In this document: piece after piece, positions 1 to 17,637 of the stretch
How the letters are laid out: every line of letters begins with the position of its first letter
Numbering within the stretch: position 1 is the stretch's first letter
Assembly (NCBI GenBank): GCA_028023455.1
Contig: JAQFVV010013402.1
Coordinates: forward strand, 1 to 64,000
Source: Epiperipatus broadwayi
Lineage: Eukaryota; Onychophora; Udeonychophora; Euonychophora; Peripatidae
Direction: 5' to 3'
DNA: 64,000 bases
Made by a program: the position numbers and the translations under genes
The notes under the pieces: generated by a model
What the model saw: only the letters and a program-made list of their open reading frames with translations
Told to the model about the DNA's origin: nothing
Databases searched by the model: none

Positions 1-3000
1 ACACTTATTATTTTAATGTTTACCTTAATAACAACTGAAGTTGTTATACAGCACTTGCTTTTCTCAGTATAAGTTATATTGTGAGTGCTAATTAATCATT
101 AACCCGAATTAAACCTAGTATTTGAACCCTCCATTGGCAAATAAAAATTTCTAAGTCACGCAATTTTAAACTTACTCTCTCCATTGACTTACGTGTGGAT
201 TACCAGCACTATTCCACCGCACAATTCAGACATTGATCATATATACTAGCACACTATTTTTACTAAATGGATCGTGAGGAATGAACCTCCAATATACCCG
301 TTATCTTGCCATAACTTTCTAAACAAAACACAATATTCAACACCTTCCATGGTGGAATTATCTCTATTTTCTCATGAGGAATATGGAATAACACTGAAGG
401 TCTGTAGAATTAACTACTACAATAAAATAGTTTGGTGGGTCCTTGCCTCTTACTTGGGCATAATAGGAATGCACACCAAATATAATCCTCTCCTGTGATT
501 TTAACGAATGAAATACACTAAATACGATATAAGTTACTGATCGTCCTAACTCTGAGAAGCGATCACTTGGGTTATAAACATACCCAAATACTAGATTTAT
601 CTATTCCCCTCATGGAAAATAAAGCTTTTGGGGAGATCATTTTCCATCCCACAAAATAGATACATTACAATTATTACTTATGTGAATCTTAAGCATATAC
701 CAATGCTATATCGGGGCAAGACAAGCAAATACACTAATTACACTAAATTTATGTTCCAGGGTATATTTAGATCAACGTCTGAAATCAATGGATAACACAG
801 AATAAACCATAATAATTTTCGCCTTTGCCAATGAAACATTCAACAAGTAATTGGTAGTATTGTATCTTGAACTAAATTAAGTGAATGCGTTAATAAAGAA
901 TAATTGGGAATAAGTTCCGCAATTAACATAGTATAAATTTGTTTCAAACTTTAAATAAGTAATATCCTGTATAGCACTTCTCTTTAATTACTTCTGATAA
1001 TTTTAACTAGATATTTTACCTATTAAGTATCTGAATTTTTCTTCTTTTATGCATCAAACATATAAATTTATATCCATAATGCATATCATAAGTAAACACA
1101 TTTTGTAAAAAAAAAAAAAAAAAAAAAATTTTTTTCATGTCGAATATAAATTTAACCTAGAATAATTATATGAAAACGTACCTTTATGATTACAAGGTCA
1201 TTTAAATATTACTTGACTATACAGCCTTTCACCTGTTGATATAAAAAAAAATACACATAATTTTACAAATTAGTAAAAAAAAATCATTACTTAACAAGTG
1301 CTTATTATCTCAATAGAAAAATGTTTTCCGTTGGGCAATTTATCTAGATCAAGAACTTGATCCATTTGTAGTTCACGAAGCAAATTTAAAATAAAAAACA
1401 CATTTTATTATTTCGATTATATGAAAGTTGAATCCATTTTGGTGCAATTAATAAATTAGGCAAAGAAAACATAGCAGCGTTGGATGTTAACTCTTCCTGG
1501 AATTAACTGATATAATTTTGGGATCCAAGAAAACAATACATATTTTAACATGAAGAATATTTGACGATAGATGATCACATATACAATTCTTTTCTTTTTA
1601 CTATTGGCGATACGTATCATTTTTAGCTAGCTGGCTTAGGAATAAAACTAATGCGTGAATTTTCCAAAATACTATTATTATAACGACTGCAGCTGACTTA
1701 CGTGGATATAAAGTTTTACCGACTCAAATTGATGTATAATATAACATATTATATTATTGTTATAATTAAGTCACTAATGTTAGTAGTTTTTATTCCTACT
1801 CTAGGAATTGTAATTTGTCTTTAATAAAGAATTGTCCGTAAAATGCACACATACAAATTTTCTGATATTTGCCTTGAGAAAATTTATATTTTCTTTTTAA
1901 AAAATATACAGGTTCATAAGTAAATATCCTTGATCATTAATATTATTTTTAGATAATTTTCAGTGAATAAAACATATTTTAACGAGGGGAACTTACATTA
2001 TTTTCAAAGCAGACAATTTCTTTTAGAAAGAGCGCGGAATTTTCTAGTTAACTTTCCTTGGCTTTTATAATATGTCTTTTAATTATAATTTTTTTTATAC
2101 CACGAAAAGATAATTAAATATGGTAAAGTTAACAAATAATTGTTTATTTCCTGGAAATTACTTATATTATTTATTTTAAATATAATGACATTTTCCGGAT
2201 TGCTGTAGTCATATGGTCATTTTGAACTTTAGCAAAAGATAGTACAATTTTGCATATAAAAAGCTTTAAAATAGGTAGATGGCCACAGAAAACAGAATAT
2301 CTTATCAAATAGGATTAGCCAAGCATGGTATTATTAAAAATTTACTTGACTTATATTTATTTCTGCAATAAAAAATAATAAAAAAAATTTGTTACCGAAT
2401 TTCAGTACTGCTTCCTCCTTGTAAAACTAATGTCAGACTAAACTTTCTTCAAATTTTGGCGGTCTTGTTTTAGCGACCTCTTACAGAAAAATAATCATTT
2501 AATTATACATAAACAAAAGAAAGAAAAAAAAAATTATTACAGTTATATTTTTCCGTATGATTTAAAATGGATTAGAAAGTAATTTGACAAATAATGAAAA
2601 ATAATAAGTATACTCAATTAATAATTGTGATCTATATTTCATTTAAATATGATTTTCTACAAAAATAAATTATCAGAAGTTATTGTGCTGTATGATAAGA
2701 TACTTATCTACTCTCCCTCTACCCATCCAAATCAATTACTGTTTATGATATGTGCTTTTATACTATATTAAATTGCTCTTATTGTTAATATTTTCATTAA
2801 ATTATTCATGCTCTTCTTCAAAATGACATCAAATTACTAAATTTATTAGTTATTTGCTTAAAACACGTTAAAGTGAGTAAATAGCATATTTTATTAATTA
2901 CTTAATATTATTATTATTTTACTTTTTTATTTTCTAAAAAAGGATAGCATTGTTTTCCTGTGGAAACAATGCCAAATAAAACAAGTGTCAATAACACTAG

Positions 3001-3007
3001 GTTACAA
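1..3007 (-). repeat. 3' LTR (left copy, about 3.0 kb)
   Basis: Collinear over its whole length with 7463-10478. It ends at GGTTACAA (to 3007), after which the two copies diverge into TTCTGCC (internal) and (TA)n respectively. The copy may lack a few terminal bases beyond the window start. It contains no credible ORF; the 74-aa frame at 274-498 is broken in the other copy. About 3 kb is unusually long for an animal LTR. Confidence 0.85.
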
Positions 3008-3247
3008 TTCTGCCACCATTATGAAAAATAAAAATAAAATAATATATGCCTTATTAATAATTCTTATTGTATTGCTAGGTCTATATCATACTTCTCTTAG
3101 AAGTTAATAAATTCAATCTTACAGATTTAATTTTGTTTAGGATATGGTAGTAAGCTTCGGGCATTATAGGTACCTCTTGTTCCATCAGGGGTTGAGACCA
3201 AAAAGGCATTCTCACCCACTTGTTTCACAATTTCATAGGGGTCCTTT

Positions 3248-5350
3248 TTAATTTAATGCCCCACTATCTTTACTACCTTTGTTATTTTTCTTTGGCATCA
3301 TTGAGATACCACTAGTAGAAGGTTGATTCTTATTTAGAATCTTTCTCTTCACTGTCGGCCTACTGAGGTGGCTATTTGGTTTACTATAGGGATTCGTCCT
3401 ATAATATCCCTTTTCTCTACTTAACCTCCTTTTTCCCACATAGGACCTATCTGTGAAATTTATATTGTTTACCATAGGATGGGTGTCCCTATTTATCCTA
3501 CTCCTATGATCCATATTCATATCACTGGTTTCTAGTGCATCTAAAATTTCAACTACTTCTTCCATTGTATGTCTGTCAGCAGCAATCAAGACCTGCTCGA
3601 TATGCCTCGGTAAATTATGGCGAATTATTCGTACAATTTGGGTCTCAGACAACGGATAAGCTGTCAATGTTTTCAGTTTGATGGCCTGACTCCTGAAAAA
3701 CTGAGTGTAACTGCCCTTATTTACCTGGTACCTTTCCTGAGATATTTGATACCTGAGGTTGTCTTGGCGGTCTTCCCCCCAAAAACTGGCTAACATAAGA
3801 TATTTAAAGTCCCCATATATTTCCGGTTTTATAAATAACGATTGCCACCAATCTTTAGATGCCGCACACAAATGATTTGTGGCAATGGCAATCCTCTTTA
3901 CCTCAGACAAATGACATAAGGTGAACAATTTGTCTAAATTTTGGAGATATTCATGTGGATACTCCAGGTATTTTCCTTTAAAGAATTTTATTTTGAGGAA
4001 TTTCAAGGCCATGGAGCTATTACCTTCGGGCTCTAACATGACTTTATGTCTGGCCTCATTCAATGGATTGTACATTGATTCAAGTGGACTAATCATTGTA
4101 TGCAACTCAGAGATTACGGGTTTATTATGATCATTATTGATTTCCTTAACCTGAGTTTCAGATACATTTTTACTATGAACAACTTTATCCATATTAAGGT
4201 CCATAGCTTGCATACAACTTTCTAATCCTAATTTATAATTTTGCCATTCACAGTCCATTCTTGTAGAACTGTCCTTAAGGCCTACATTTAAATGTTGAAT
4301 TTGTTGCTTTAACTGGTTAATAGTTTCATCTTTCTCTAACTCAAGTTTATCTTCTAGTCTTTGATATACTGCATTCTCACACTGATTCATATATTCCCCT
4401 ATTTCCTCTTTGAGATCATTATGTAATATTTGTGAATTATTCTTTAATATTTCATTAAAATGTTCTACTTTTCCTAGAACTTGAATTATCTCACTTTCTA
4501 TATTTTTATTAATTTCACATTGGGTTACTTCTTGAGTTTCTAACTTAGCTATTCTGCTAGTAATCTGGCTCTGACATCCTTTTGCTACATTGTCAGGTTC
4601 ACAAGTTATATTTTGGACTTCTTCCTTTAAGTTTCTAAACTCACTCCTAGCACTATCTAATTCTCCCTTAATACATTCTATTTTATCCTTAACTTCACTG
4701 TTTAATTCTACATATTGACTTATGAAGTTTTGTTGAATAGCCTCGATCATATTTTCGGCCCTTTCCGACTTTATTTCTATTTCTTTCTTAATTTTTATTT
4801 CTAGTTTTTCGGAGGCCAATTTTGACTTTTCTACATGGTTCTTTAACTCTTCCCTTAGGTCTTTGATCTCCTGTACGTGATTGTCTAATTTACTGTCCAA
4901 ATTTTGAATTTGATTCTTTAATTCAGTTTTTAATTCAACATTTGAATTTTGAATTTGACTTTTTAATTCATCATTTGATTTTTGTACTTGACTTTCTAAT
5001 TCCCTTTTTAGTTCACTATTTGAATTTTTTATTTGACTTTCTATTTTACTCTCTAATTCGCAATTTGAATTTTTTATTTCACTTTCTATTTTACTTTCTG
5101 AGTTTTTCAATTCAGTATTTAAATTTTGTAGCCGTGTAGACAAACTTTGTAATATTGTAAATATTTAAACTTGCTCATCCCCAGGTAGATCTTTATCTAC
5201 TTTAGCTTTTTTCGGACTAACTTCATCCAAAGATTCTTGTTCCTCTCTTACTTCTACATGAAAATGTGGAGTTTGCGTATCCGGGGATTGGAGCTCTTGG
5301 GATTCTCCCAAATCCTCTGAAATATCCTGACTATCTTGGTTTTCACTCAT
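3248..5350 (-). CDS. gag: Gag-like protein of the LTR element, one in-frame stop
   Basis: One reading frame of about 700 codons, broken once by a TAA at 5167-5165. The first ATG is at 5350 and gives a 61-residue acidic N-terminus rich in Glu, Asp, Ser and Gln. The 631 codons after the stop have no ATG near their beginning (the frame opens with TTG), so I treat both parts as one gene with a nonsense codon rather than two genes. After the stop comes a long coiled coil with degenerate repeats such as ELKSQIQNSN, then a retrotransposon Gag/capsid-like domain (about residues 380-550 of the long part) with the motif KDWWQSLF and a helical C-terminal half ending near LDALETSD. The tail is basic (KRRLSREKGYYR) and has no CCHC zinc knuckle. 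Gag would form the capsid that packages element RNA. Its stop lies only about 240 bp from the 3' LTR, leaving no room for pol. Confidence 0.75.
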
Positions 5351-7462
5351 ATTTCAAATTTAACTTTTTCTATTATTTGACAGTACTGAAATTGGTAATG
5401 AACTATTAATAATATTGATAATAAATTATTGACAAGACATCCTGCCTCCATGCCTCTCCTATCAAAACAATCTACACCAAAAAAAAAAAAACTATGTGCT
5501 GATATTTAATATACCTAAAGTCCCAATATTAACTACCGAATATTCTTTTCTCATATGCTACTTGGTCCATAGAAATCTCACCAAACCATTATGTAATATG
5601 GTATAAGTGCTAATCACACCACCAGACAAGCAGATCATCATAAATGATAAAATCATTACAATATTTTATGGAATTACTTACAGACCATAACATTATAAAC
5701 TAACAAATTGATTTATTCAGTGGCAAAAGATTATGTCATAAAATAGACATTCATATAATATTTTATGGCTAAAGAAACAATTTATCATTGGCAAACATTT
5801 TCAATCAATGAACAATTAATTCATTCACGTGCAAATAATATTTATATTCATTTCAAGAAAATTTTACTAAATCTATTGTGGCTAACTATAGCCATCGATG
5901 GCCCCTTATAGTTGGGTGGCCATTTCTAACCTATCAAAAAGATGACTTCATTTCCATTAAATCAGATTCGGAAGCCTAATTCTATTAAAGAGAAATCGGA
6001 AAGCCTAAACGCTTCCGTATAGGACGGGTAGCAAACCCTATATTACCTAATATAGCTCGACGTTTGGTTATTTATAATAATTCAGCTACAGCAATATGCA
6101 GTTCAGACAGAGATAGAATAAAAAAAAATTATCATTAATAAAATAAATTTAAAAAGAAAATTTAGAATAAACTAACATTCTTTCTCTATCCAAAACACAT
6201 TCTCTGAGCTGTAAGTACTTGCACTATTCGACAATGATGATGATGATTTTATGTCATTGTTAATATTACTGACTAAAATAAAACATTCATTAATTTGCCA
6301 ATATGATCTCAATATTTTTGTTATTATACAAATAGACGTTTCTATCTCTTAAGCCATGCCACGCTTGTAATGTTGATCATAATTGATCAATTCTTATTGT
6401 AAGAGCATTTATAATAATGACATTAATCTCAGGGTTCTCTGTTATTTTTAAAGAAAAATGCTCGGCAGTATTGTGTTGTCGCATATGACTGATATTCTGG
6501 TCAGCTATAGGACACATTTACCTTATTTAAATTCCAGGTGTCTTCATCCACATATCAACTATTATAATATTTAATGAGATGATAACCAATATTCAATAAC
6601 AACGCATAATTTTGAATAATACAGCCATTTTATCCAGAATCTCAGTCGGAATGATGAAAAGACAAGGGTGCTTTTGTGTCCTTCCATTATCCATGACAAC
6701 ACAATAATTTAACTAAGATTTATTACTTAGACACTTCACTTAAATGTGTACGAAACAATGTGCAGCCAAATCATACTAGTTTGGGAATAAACTGATTTTA
6801 CACACATATAAAATAAAATGTCTTGGTCTGAAGTTTTCAATTCTATAAATAATTCTTATTAAATTAAAATATACTGAAATATTCTGATCTGCTTACAATT
6901 GTCTATCTGGTGTATTGAATTTAAGATTTCATAAATGATTTCGGACTCAAGAAAAGTATTGCAAGTACTATGCAAATACACTTTTATTTAGCAGACAAGA
7001 AAAATGACTCAAAACAACTTGTAACAAGACTATAATTTATTATTAAATTTTAACAAGATTCTAATTTATTGTTACAGTTTAAAAAAAACTATCCTTTATG
7101 ATTAACATAATAAACAAACATATACAATTTATTCGATCCCATATGGATAAAACAAAATATAACTAACATTAATTCGTCTATACTTTTAGACCTGGATTCG
7201 AACTACTTCTTCATCTTCTTTTTACATTTATGCAAATTGAATATAACAAAATAAATATTATTATTGATACATCAACTCATCCGTTTAGTGTATCTTATAT
7301 GAATGGCTGCTTAACTTTATTAACTAACTATTTGTTTTAAAATAAAAATAATCTGATTCTAGACAATGCGTACAAATGATTTTTATTATCATATCTTTAA
7401 TTAAATGACAGTTTTTTTATTTAGATAACTTATTATAATTTATGGGTTATTTATCAGAAGTT
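5351..7462 (-). other. 5' leader of the LTR element
   Basis: This 2.1 kb stretch lies between the 5' LTR and the gag start. It has no substantial ORF on either strand and no recognised motif. A GC-richer patch at about 5,890-6,065 contains two partly similar copies of a CGGAAGCCTAA-like string. It may hold packaging or translation signals, but nothing specific can be assigned. Confidence 0.5.
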
Positions 7463-12196
<4,734 letters not shown>

Positions 12197-12926
12197 AAAC
12201 TTTTTCATGGTAGAATATTTAAGTAAATGATATTAATGTTTTATATTCAGTCTAAAATACAATTAGTCTTCTAAAAAGAAAAAAAAATACAATATATTTT
12301 ACAGTTTTATTTTATCACTTTAGTAAAAATGCAATTTACTGTCACTTATGTCATCAAGATTATTTAGATAATAAAATGCTTAACTTAGTAAATTAATTTA
12401 ATCTAATAATACAAACACTTTTAATAAGTGAAAAAAAGTTTAATTTTAAATGAATTTAATTGCTCCAAATGCCATTTATAACATTGTTTCTAAATGTTTT
12501 TTTTTAAATTTCATACTCTATAAATACAGATTATGTTTTCTGGTTATTCATGGTGTTAAAGCAATGATTTTTGTATAATAAATATGTTTAATAAATAAGA
12601 CAATATGTGACCTTATTGTTAATATTTTAAGCGATAACAAGCAATTTAATAAAAGTTTGGATATAAATAAAATTGCAGTCATTTGCAAAAAAAGCCATTG
12701 TACAATTTTATTGGATGATTCAGTATTTGTAAAGTATTTACTGTACAGCCTGTGGTGGAGCTGTTTCTGTGTAAGAACACAGAATAATACCACTTTTTCA
12801 GCCAAACCTTACAGCTAATACATGACTAATGATTGTATTAGCCACTTAACAAGAGACAATAGATGTAGTGGTTAGAATCTGTGGCCAATTATTTCCACAG
12901 TCCTAACTCTATGTCTAAAGTAACAC

Positions 12927-12946
12927 CACTAGATGATCATCTAGTG
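12927..12946. repeat. Perfect 20-bp palindrome
   Basis: CACTAGATGATCATCTAGTG is its own reverse complement. It sits in a less AT-rich patch (12,840-12,960) that begins with TAGTGGTTAGAATC, a weak tRNA box A look-alike. Its role is unknown. Confidence 0.8.
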
Positions 12947-13734
12947 TCCCGCTTATTTCTCCACAGTGTTAATTTCTATGCATAGAGAGCAAATTTGTAT
13001 TCTGGCTCAAATTTAATCTGAGACTGTGTGCAGTTGAATCATTTGCAACTATTTGTTTGTTGATGTTTATGATTTTCTGTATTTCCCAACTGAGATCTTT
13101 TGGCCTACTAGTAATTATCAGCATATTTTTGAGATTTATTCCAATCTTTTTTTGGTGTTTGTTGTTATTTGGAACCCAAAAGAAGTATGTCAATGTCTAT
13201 GTCAGATGATTGTAGTTGTTGATGAAAAAGTACTGTTTCTGTCCTGACTTGGACGAGAGTGACAAAGAAAAACAAAATGGCTACCACATTATTGCAATTG
13301 GGGGATGTCCCAAAAAAGTGAGAAAAAGTTGATGCAGTTGATTTGGTTTAGTCATATGAGAATAATAAAATTTATTTGATTTAAAAGAATCTGTGTTTTG
13401 TTTGTGATTCTTTTGATGTGTAAGTCAATTAATTAACACCCAAAATGTCAGTGTTCAAAGGGTAGGGCTTTACAGCTGAGTGTGGTGGAGTTGGTTGGAC
13501 AGCTTCATATTCTTCTCAAATCAATCAACAACTTTACGCTTCTGTTGGTTGGAAGAGAATCAAATCTCTTGATTGATATATTAGTCAAAATACTAAACAA
13601 TTCTTTTCATTTATAAGCAAATATGGACATCTGAGGTGGAGTTTGTTGGACAGCTTTGATTTCTTTTTTTTGCTAAATCAATAAACATCAACTTGCATTT
13701 TTAACAAATTCAAAAAGAAAGTGTCAATTCTAAT

Positions 13735-14150
13735 TTTAAATAACAAAAAAAAAAGATGTCTGTTTGAAAAAAAAAACAGTATATTAAAAGGCAAAAAAAA
13801 AAAAAAAAGTCATATGTAAACCAAATTGTGTATATTTGAGATATTAAAAAAAAAGGTTAAAACTGTCCCTTATACTTTTAAGTGTATCGAATCCAAACCA
13901 AAAAAAAAAAAGACGTCGGTAAAAAAAACAAAAAAACAGTAGATTTAGAATGGAAATCCAAAAAAAGGTGTATGTCAAAAATGATGTACTTTTGAGATCC
14001 AAAAAGTAAAAGTTGTCCATTATAGTTTTAAATTTATCAAATGAAAACAAAAAAAAAATTATGTCCAAAAAAAAAACAAAAAAACAACAACAACAATATA
14101 TTAAAAAGGAAAAAATTACAGTCCTATGTCAAAATACGATATATTACAGA
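13735..14150. repeat. Degenerate A-rich tandem repeat, about 150-bp unit
   Basis: Three diverged units start near 13,750, 13,905 and 14,050. Each carries A-runs, then a GATGTC/GACGTC/TATGTC-like word, further A-runs, CAGTA or CAATATATT, an A-run with a TATGT word, and a TTTGAGAT(AT/CC)-like word in the first two. The A-runs mimic low-complexity Phe/Leu-rich ORFs on the minus strand (for example 14068-13844), which I do not accept as genes. Confidence 0.55.
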
Positions 14151-14435
14151 ATAAAAAACAATATTGCAGCCTTGTAATGTTATATCAGTCTGTTTTTAAC
14201 TAGAAACAGTGCCACCAAAGGCTGCACAGTAAATTCTTTACAAATACCAAAGATTCTTTGCCATGCACTCAACTATTTAATAATAATTAAAAGAAGAACC
14301 TATTATTTGACCTTTTATTGTTTAACACCATTATCATTTCACAGTAATAAAAAATAATTTAAATTACATTACTCAGATAAGTATGAAAACATAGGTAGAT
14401 TTGTATTCTTTCATTTTAAAAATTTAAACAGTTTT

Positions 14436-14475
14436 ATTAGAACTGAAGATTAAAGAGAAATAAAACAAATTTCTT
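14436..14475. repeat. 40-bp segment duplicated at 16744-16783
   Basis: The 40 bases from ATTAGAACTGAAG to AAATTTCTT recur without a mismatch inside the left arm of the first PLE palindrome. This copy is outside any element I recognise, so it is the more likely donor. Confidence 0.85.
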
Positions 14476-14539
14476 GACATTCAAAGCGTTATGTAGCCTC
14501 ATCAAAAGTGCTAGGTGAAAAACTTAAACAATATCTTTA

Positions 14540-14680
<141 letters not shown>

Positions 14681-16004
14681 TTAAAATAATAATTTTTATT
14701 ATGTGTTAGAAGATATTCTCATTCAAAATAGTTGATGCTTCTGATTCATGATCAAAACATTTTCTTGCTTTATTATCACTAAAGCTATAATACCATTATT
14801 TGATTTGATGTTGAAATGATATGTATATTTTTATTTATCAGGATACAGTTAAGATATTACAAACATATGATATAGTTTTAACGTTTATAATAATAAAGGA
14901 CCACATTGGTATATAGAAAACATATTGATACACCATTGCAATAGAAAAAATATTATTATTATATATTAAATTATTCATTATAAATTATATTTCAATAATA
15001 CCAAATATTTTTAGTAAGAATTAAATTAAGTTATACATCTCGATGAAAAATTTTTCATCACAATTGTAATAAATTATTTGCTGTGCAAAACAAAATAATT
15101 TCTGCATATGTTAAATACTGAAATATGCATCCAGTTGAAATGCCTCCATGTAATTAAAATTGATCATTTTAATAATTAATAAAACATGTTGTATTTCAAT
15201 ATACACATTTACTTAATTTATTCCTATAAATTTGAAATGGTGATTATGTTTGGTTTAGACAAGATAAATTTTCTGTCATAACCGGCTTCACTAAGCAATT
15301 ACATTTTGTTATTCAATAAATATGATTAATATTTTTGAATGGTGCATAGACATCTAAAAATCTTAAACCAATAACATTTTTTTTTTCTTTTTGGGAAAAT
15401 AATTAAATTTTAGATACTTTGAAATAGTTATTACATAACATTAGTAATTCTTGCATGTGAAAACAGTTACCCAAGATAGTACAACCCCCCCCCCAAAAAA
15501 AAAAAAAAAAAAAAAAAAAAAACAACAACAAATCGGTATATATCAAAAATATATCAATAAATTATTAAGAATTGCAAATGGAATCTACTTATTCATGAAA
15601 TAAATAAATAGTTTTATTTTAATGACTTCACAGTAATTTCATTTTATGGGTCTTCATAAGGCTTTAAAGTTGTTGACAATTAGTTGAAATAAAAGCAATA
15701 AATATTCTAATCAGTGATTAAACACAAGCTTAAGAATGTAGATGACTTCCATAAAATGATGCAATCAAAACAAGGAATATTTTTATATATGTATTAATTA
15801 ACAAAATTTTGGGATTAGAAATCATACATTTCTGTTAATAAGAAGTATGATGATCAGCATATTTTGTAGCTATAATTTTTTGTAATAAAGAATTTAATTT
15901 GAAATAGAAATTGTACATTTTCATGACACAAACATGTAGAATATATATATAATAAATAAAGTTTGATATCTGTATTCGTTTCACAATATATGTAATATAC
16001 AAAT

Positions 16005-16005
<1 letters not shown>

Positions 16006-16049
<44 letters not shown>
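16006..16049. repeat. (TA)n at the 3' end of the left PLE-1 arm
   Basis: About 44 bp of TA. The right arm has the same flanks (the ATACAGTAC side and the ATTGAT side) around only about 10 bp of TA at 17,620-17,630. The tract therefore lies inside or at the end of the element copy and differs in length between arms. Confidence 0.85.
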
Positions 16050-16053
<4 letters not shown>

Positions 16054-16071
16054 CAGTACAAATTATATAAA

Positions 16072-16130
16072 TTATATTCTTTTAGAAGTACTTTCGACTA
16101 TACACTTTGTAGTCTTTATCAACTATATAA
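16072..16130 (-). ncRNA. Hammerhead-like hairpin in PLE-1 3' UTR (left arm)
   Basis: Mirror of 17535-17593. It has the 8-nt core TTGATAAA, stem II GACTA/TAGTC, then GAAA and the short stem III AGTACT. It resembles a type I hammerhead but lacks canonical CTGANGA (C3 is T and there is an extra base), so activity is doubtful. Confidence 0.5.
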
Positions 16131-16179
16131 CATTGAATAATCAAAACGAGACAATGCTTAACAATACCCATAGTTTAAT

Positions 16180-16797
16180 TCAGATTTCCCATAATTCTGT
16201 TATCTTAACATTTGATGACTGGCGATTCATTAACATTTGACGATTTCTTGAAATCAACATAGCCTCTTTTATTTTACGTTTATTATGACAACGTTCAATT
16301 TGAATAATTTTCATATTTTTATAATCAAATTTAAATCCATATTGACAGCATTTATTATGATCAAATATAACAGATGATGAAGGTTTATTTACATCTGTTC
16401 CATATTGATTCTCTTTTTGAATTCTATTATATAAAAGCATATGTTCTTTTATTCTCTTCTCAAATGTACACTTAGATTCACCAATGTATTGTACGCCACA
16501 TCCACATATCAATCTATATATAATAGAATTTTGATTAAACTTTGAATTTTGAATTTTAGAATTATTAAGCAATCTATTTATGTTATTTGTAGAGAAAAAA
16601 GCAATATGACACAAACCATTATAAATTTTCCTAATAAACTTGACCTGCTCATCTGATATAAATGGCATTGAAATCCATTTCTTTTTGATATTTTTATTTT
16701 TAATTTTATTATAGTGTTGATTTCTTTTAAATCCTTTAATAATATTAGAACTGAAGATTAAAGAGAAATAAAACAAATTTCTTTTTATAATAACCAA
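16180..16797 (-). CDS. GIY-YIG endonuclease domain of PLE-1, left arm
   Basis: An open frame of 205 codons that ends in the same ...ITELWEI as its mirror copy. The GIY-YIG core reads IIYRLICGCGVQYIGES, followed by FEKRIKEH (the catalytic arginine region) and a C-terminal block with FDHNK and RNRQMLMN. In Penelope-like elements this domain nicks the target DNA to start target-primed reverse transcription. The apparent N-terminus (about 20 residues) is artificial because it is encoded partly by the 40-bp insert; genuine PLE sequence starts near residue 20. No stop or frameshift is present, so the copy looks young, but without RT it cannot be autonomous. Confidence 0.75.
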   Translation of the reverse strand: MVIIKRNLFYFSLIFSSNIIKGFKRNQHYNKIKNKNIKKKWISMPFISDEQVKFIRKIYNGLCHIAFFSTNNINRLLNNSKIQNSKFNQNSIIYRLICGCGVQYIGESKCTFEKRIKEHMLLYNRIQKENQYGTDVNKPSSSVIFDHNKCCQYGFKFDYKNMKIIQIERCHNKRKIKEAMLISRNRQMLMNRQSSNVKITELWEI

Positions 16798-16981
16798 TTT
16801 TCAACAAGTCATTAACAAATAAATGTACATTTTTAATTTTATCACTAGAATAAAATTAAAATGTACATTTATTTGTTAATGACTTGTTGAAAATTGGTTA
16901 TTATAAAATGCTATTGCTAATATTATTAAAGGATTTAAAAGAAATCAACACTATAATAAAATTAGAAATAAAAATATCAAA

Positions 16982-17485
16982 ATGAAATGGATTTCAATGC
17001 CATTTATATCAGATGAGCAGGTCAAGTTTATTAGGAAAATTTATAATGGTTTGTGTCATATTGCTTTTTTCTCTACAAATAACATAAATAGATTGCTTAA
17101 TAATTCTAAAATTCAAAATTCAAAGTTTAATCAAAATTCTATTATATATAGATTGATATGTGGATGCGGCGTACAATACATTGGTGAATCTAAGTGTACA
17201 TTTGAGAAGAGAATAAAAGAACATATGCTTTTATATAATAGAATTCAAAAAGAGAATCAATATGGAACAGATGTAAATAAACCTTCATCATCTGTTATAT
17301 TTGATCATAATAAATCTTGTCAATATGGATTTAAATTTGATTATAAAAATATGAAAATTATTCAAATTGAACGTTGTCATAATAAACGTAAAATAAAAGC
17401 GGCTATGTTGATTTCAAGAAATCGTCAAATGTTAATGAATCACCAGTCATCAAATGTTAAGATAACAGAATTATGGGAAATCTGA
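16982..17485 (+). CDS. GIY-YIG endonuclease domain of PLE-1, right arm
   Basis: A 167-codon open frame with GIY-YIG core IIYRLICGCGVQYIGES and FEKRIKEH, then the conserved tail FDHNK...RNRQMLMN. It has a few amino-acid differences from the left arm (for example CCQYG versus SCQYG, KEAM versus KAAM). The ATG at 16982 is simply the first in the truncated copy; homology runs upstream to the palindrome centre, so this is the C-terminal part of a longer RT-endonuclease protein. As a nickase domain it would cut target DNA during retrotransposition. Confidence 0.75.
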   Translation: MKWISMPFISDEQVKFIRKIYNGLCHIAFFSTNNINRLLNNSKIQNSKFNQNSIIYRLICGCGVQYIGESKCTFEKRIKEHMLLYNRIQKENQYGTDVNKPSSSVIFDHNKSCQYGFKFDYKNMKIIQIERCHNKRKIKAAMLISRNRQMLMNHQSSNVKITELWEI

Positions 17486-17534
17486 ATTGAACTATGGGTA
17501 TTGTTAAGCGTTGTCTCGTTTTGATTATTCAACG

Positions 17535-17593
17535 TTATATAGTTGATAAAGACTACAAAGTGTATAGTCGAAAGTACTTCTAAAAGAATATAA
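17535..17593 (+). ncRNA. Hammerhead-like hairpin in PLE-1 3' UTR (right arm)
   Basis: Starting 49 bases after the endonuclease stop: outer stem TTATA/TATAA, inner stem TAG/CTA, 8-nt core TTGATAAA, stem II GACTA-CAAAGTGTA-TAGTC, then GAAA and mini stem III (AG-TA-CT), then T. PLE-2 has the same architecture with different but still pairing stems (48798-48840). PLEs are known to carry hammerhead ribozymes; this one departs from the catalytic consensus at C3 and in core length. Confidence 0.5.
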
Positions 17594-17637
17594 TTTATAT
17601 AATTTGTACTGTATTTTGATATATATATTGATTGTAT

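Larger units (their letters stand above)
16050..16845 (-). mobile_element. PLE-1 left arm of palindrome (5'-truncated Penelope-like element)
   Basis: This 3' part of a Penelope-like element is on the minus strand and mirrors 16846-17620 almost perfectly. It carries the GIY-YIG endonuclease domain and 3' UTR but none of the reverse transcriptase. The mirror centre lies near 16,845-16,850 with virtually no spacer. Unlike the right arm it contains a 40-bp foreign insert at 16744-16783, which replaces about 20 bp present in the right arm. Confidence 0.8.

Noticed and set aside
274-498. 74-aa ORF inside the left LTR
   Set aside because: The matching frame in the right LTR copy is altered by substitutions (the ATG is lost), so no conserved protein.
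12840-12960. Possible tRNA-derived SINE (TAGTGGTTAGAATC)
   Set aside because: Only a weak box A, no box B or tRNA-like fold; kept only as context for the 20-bp palindrome.
13844-14068. Phe-rich 74-aa minus-strand ORF
   Set aside because: Arises from A-runs of the degenerate tandem repeat.
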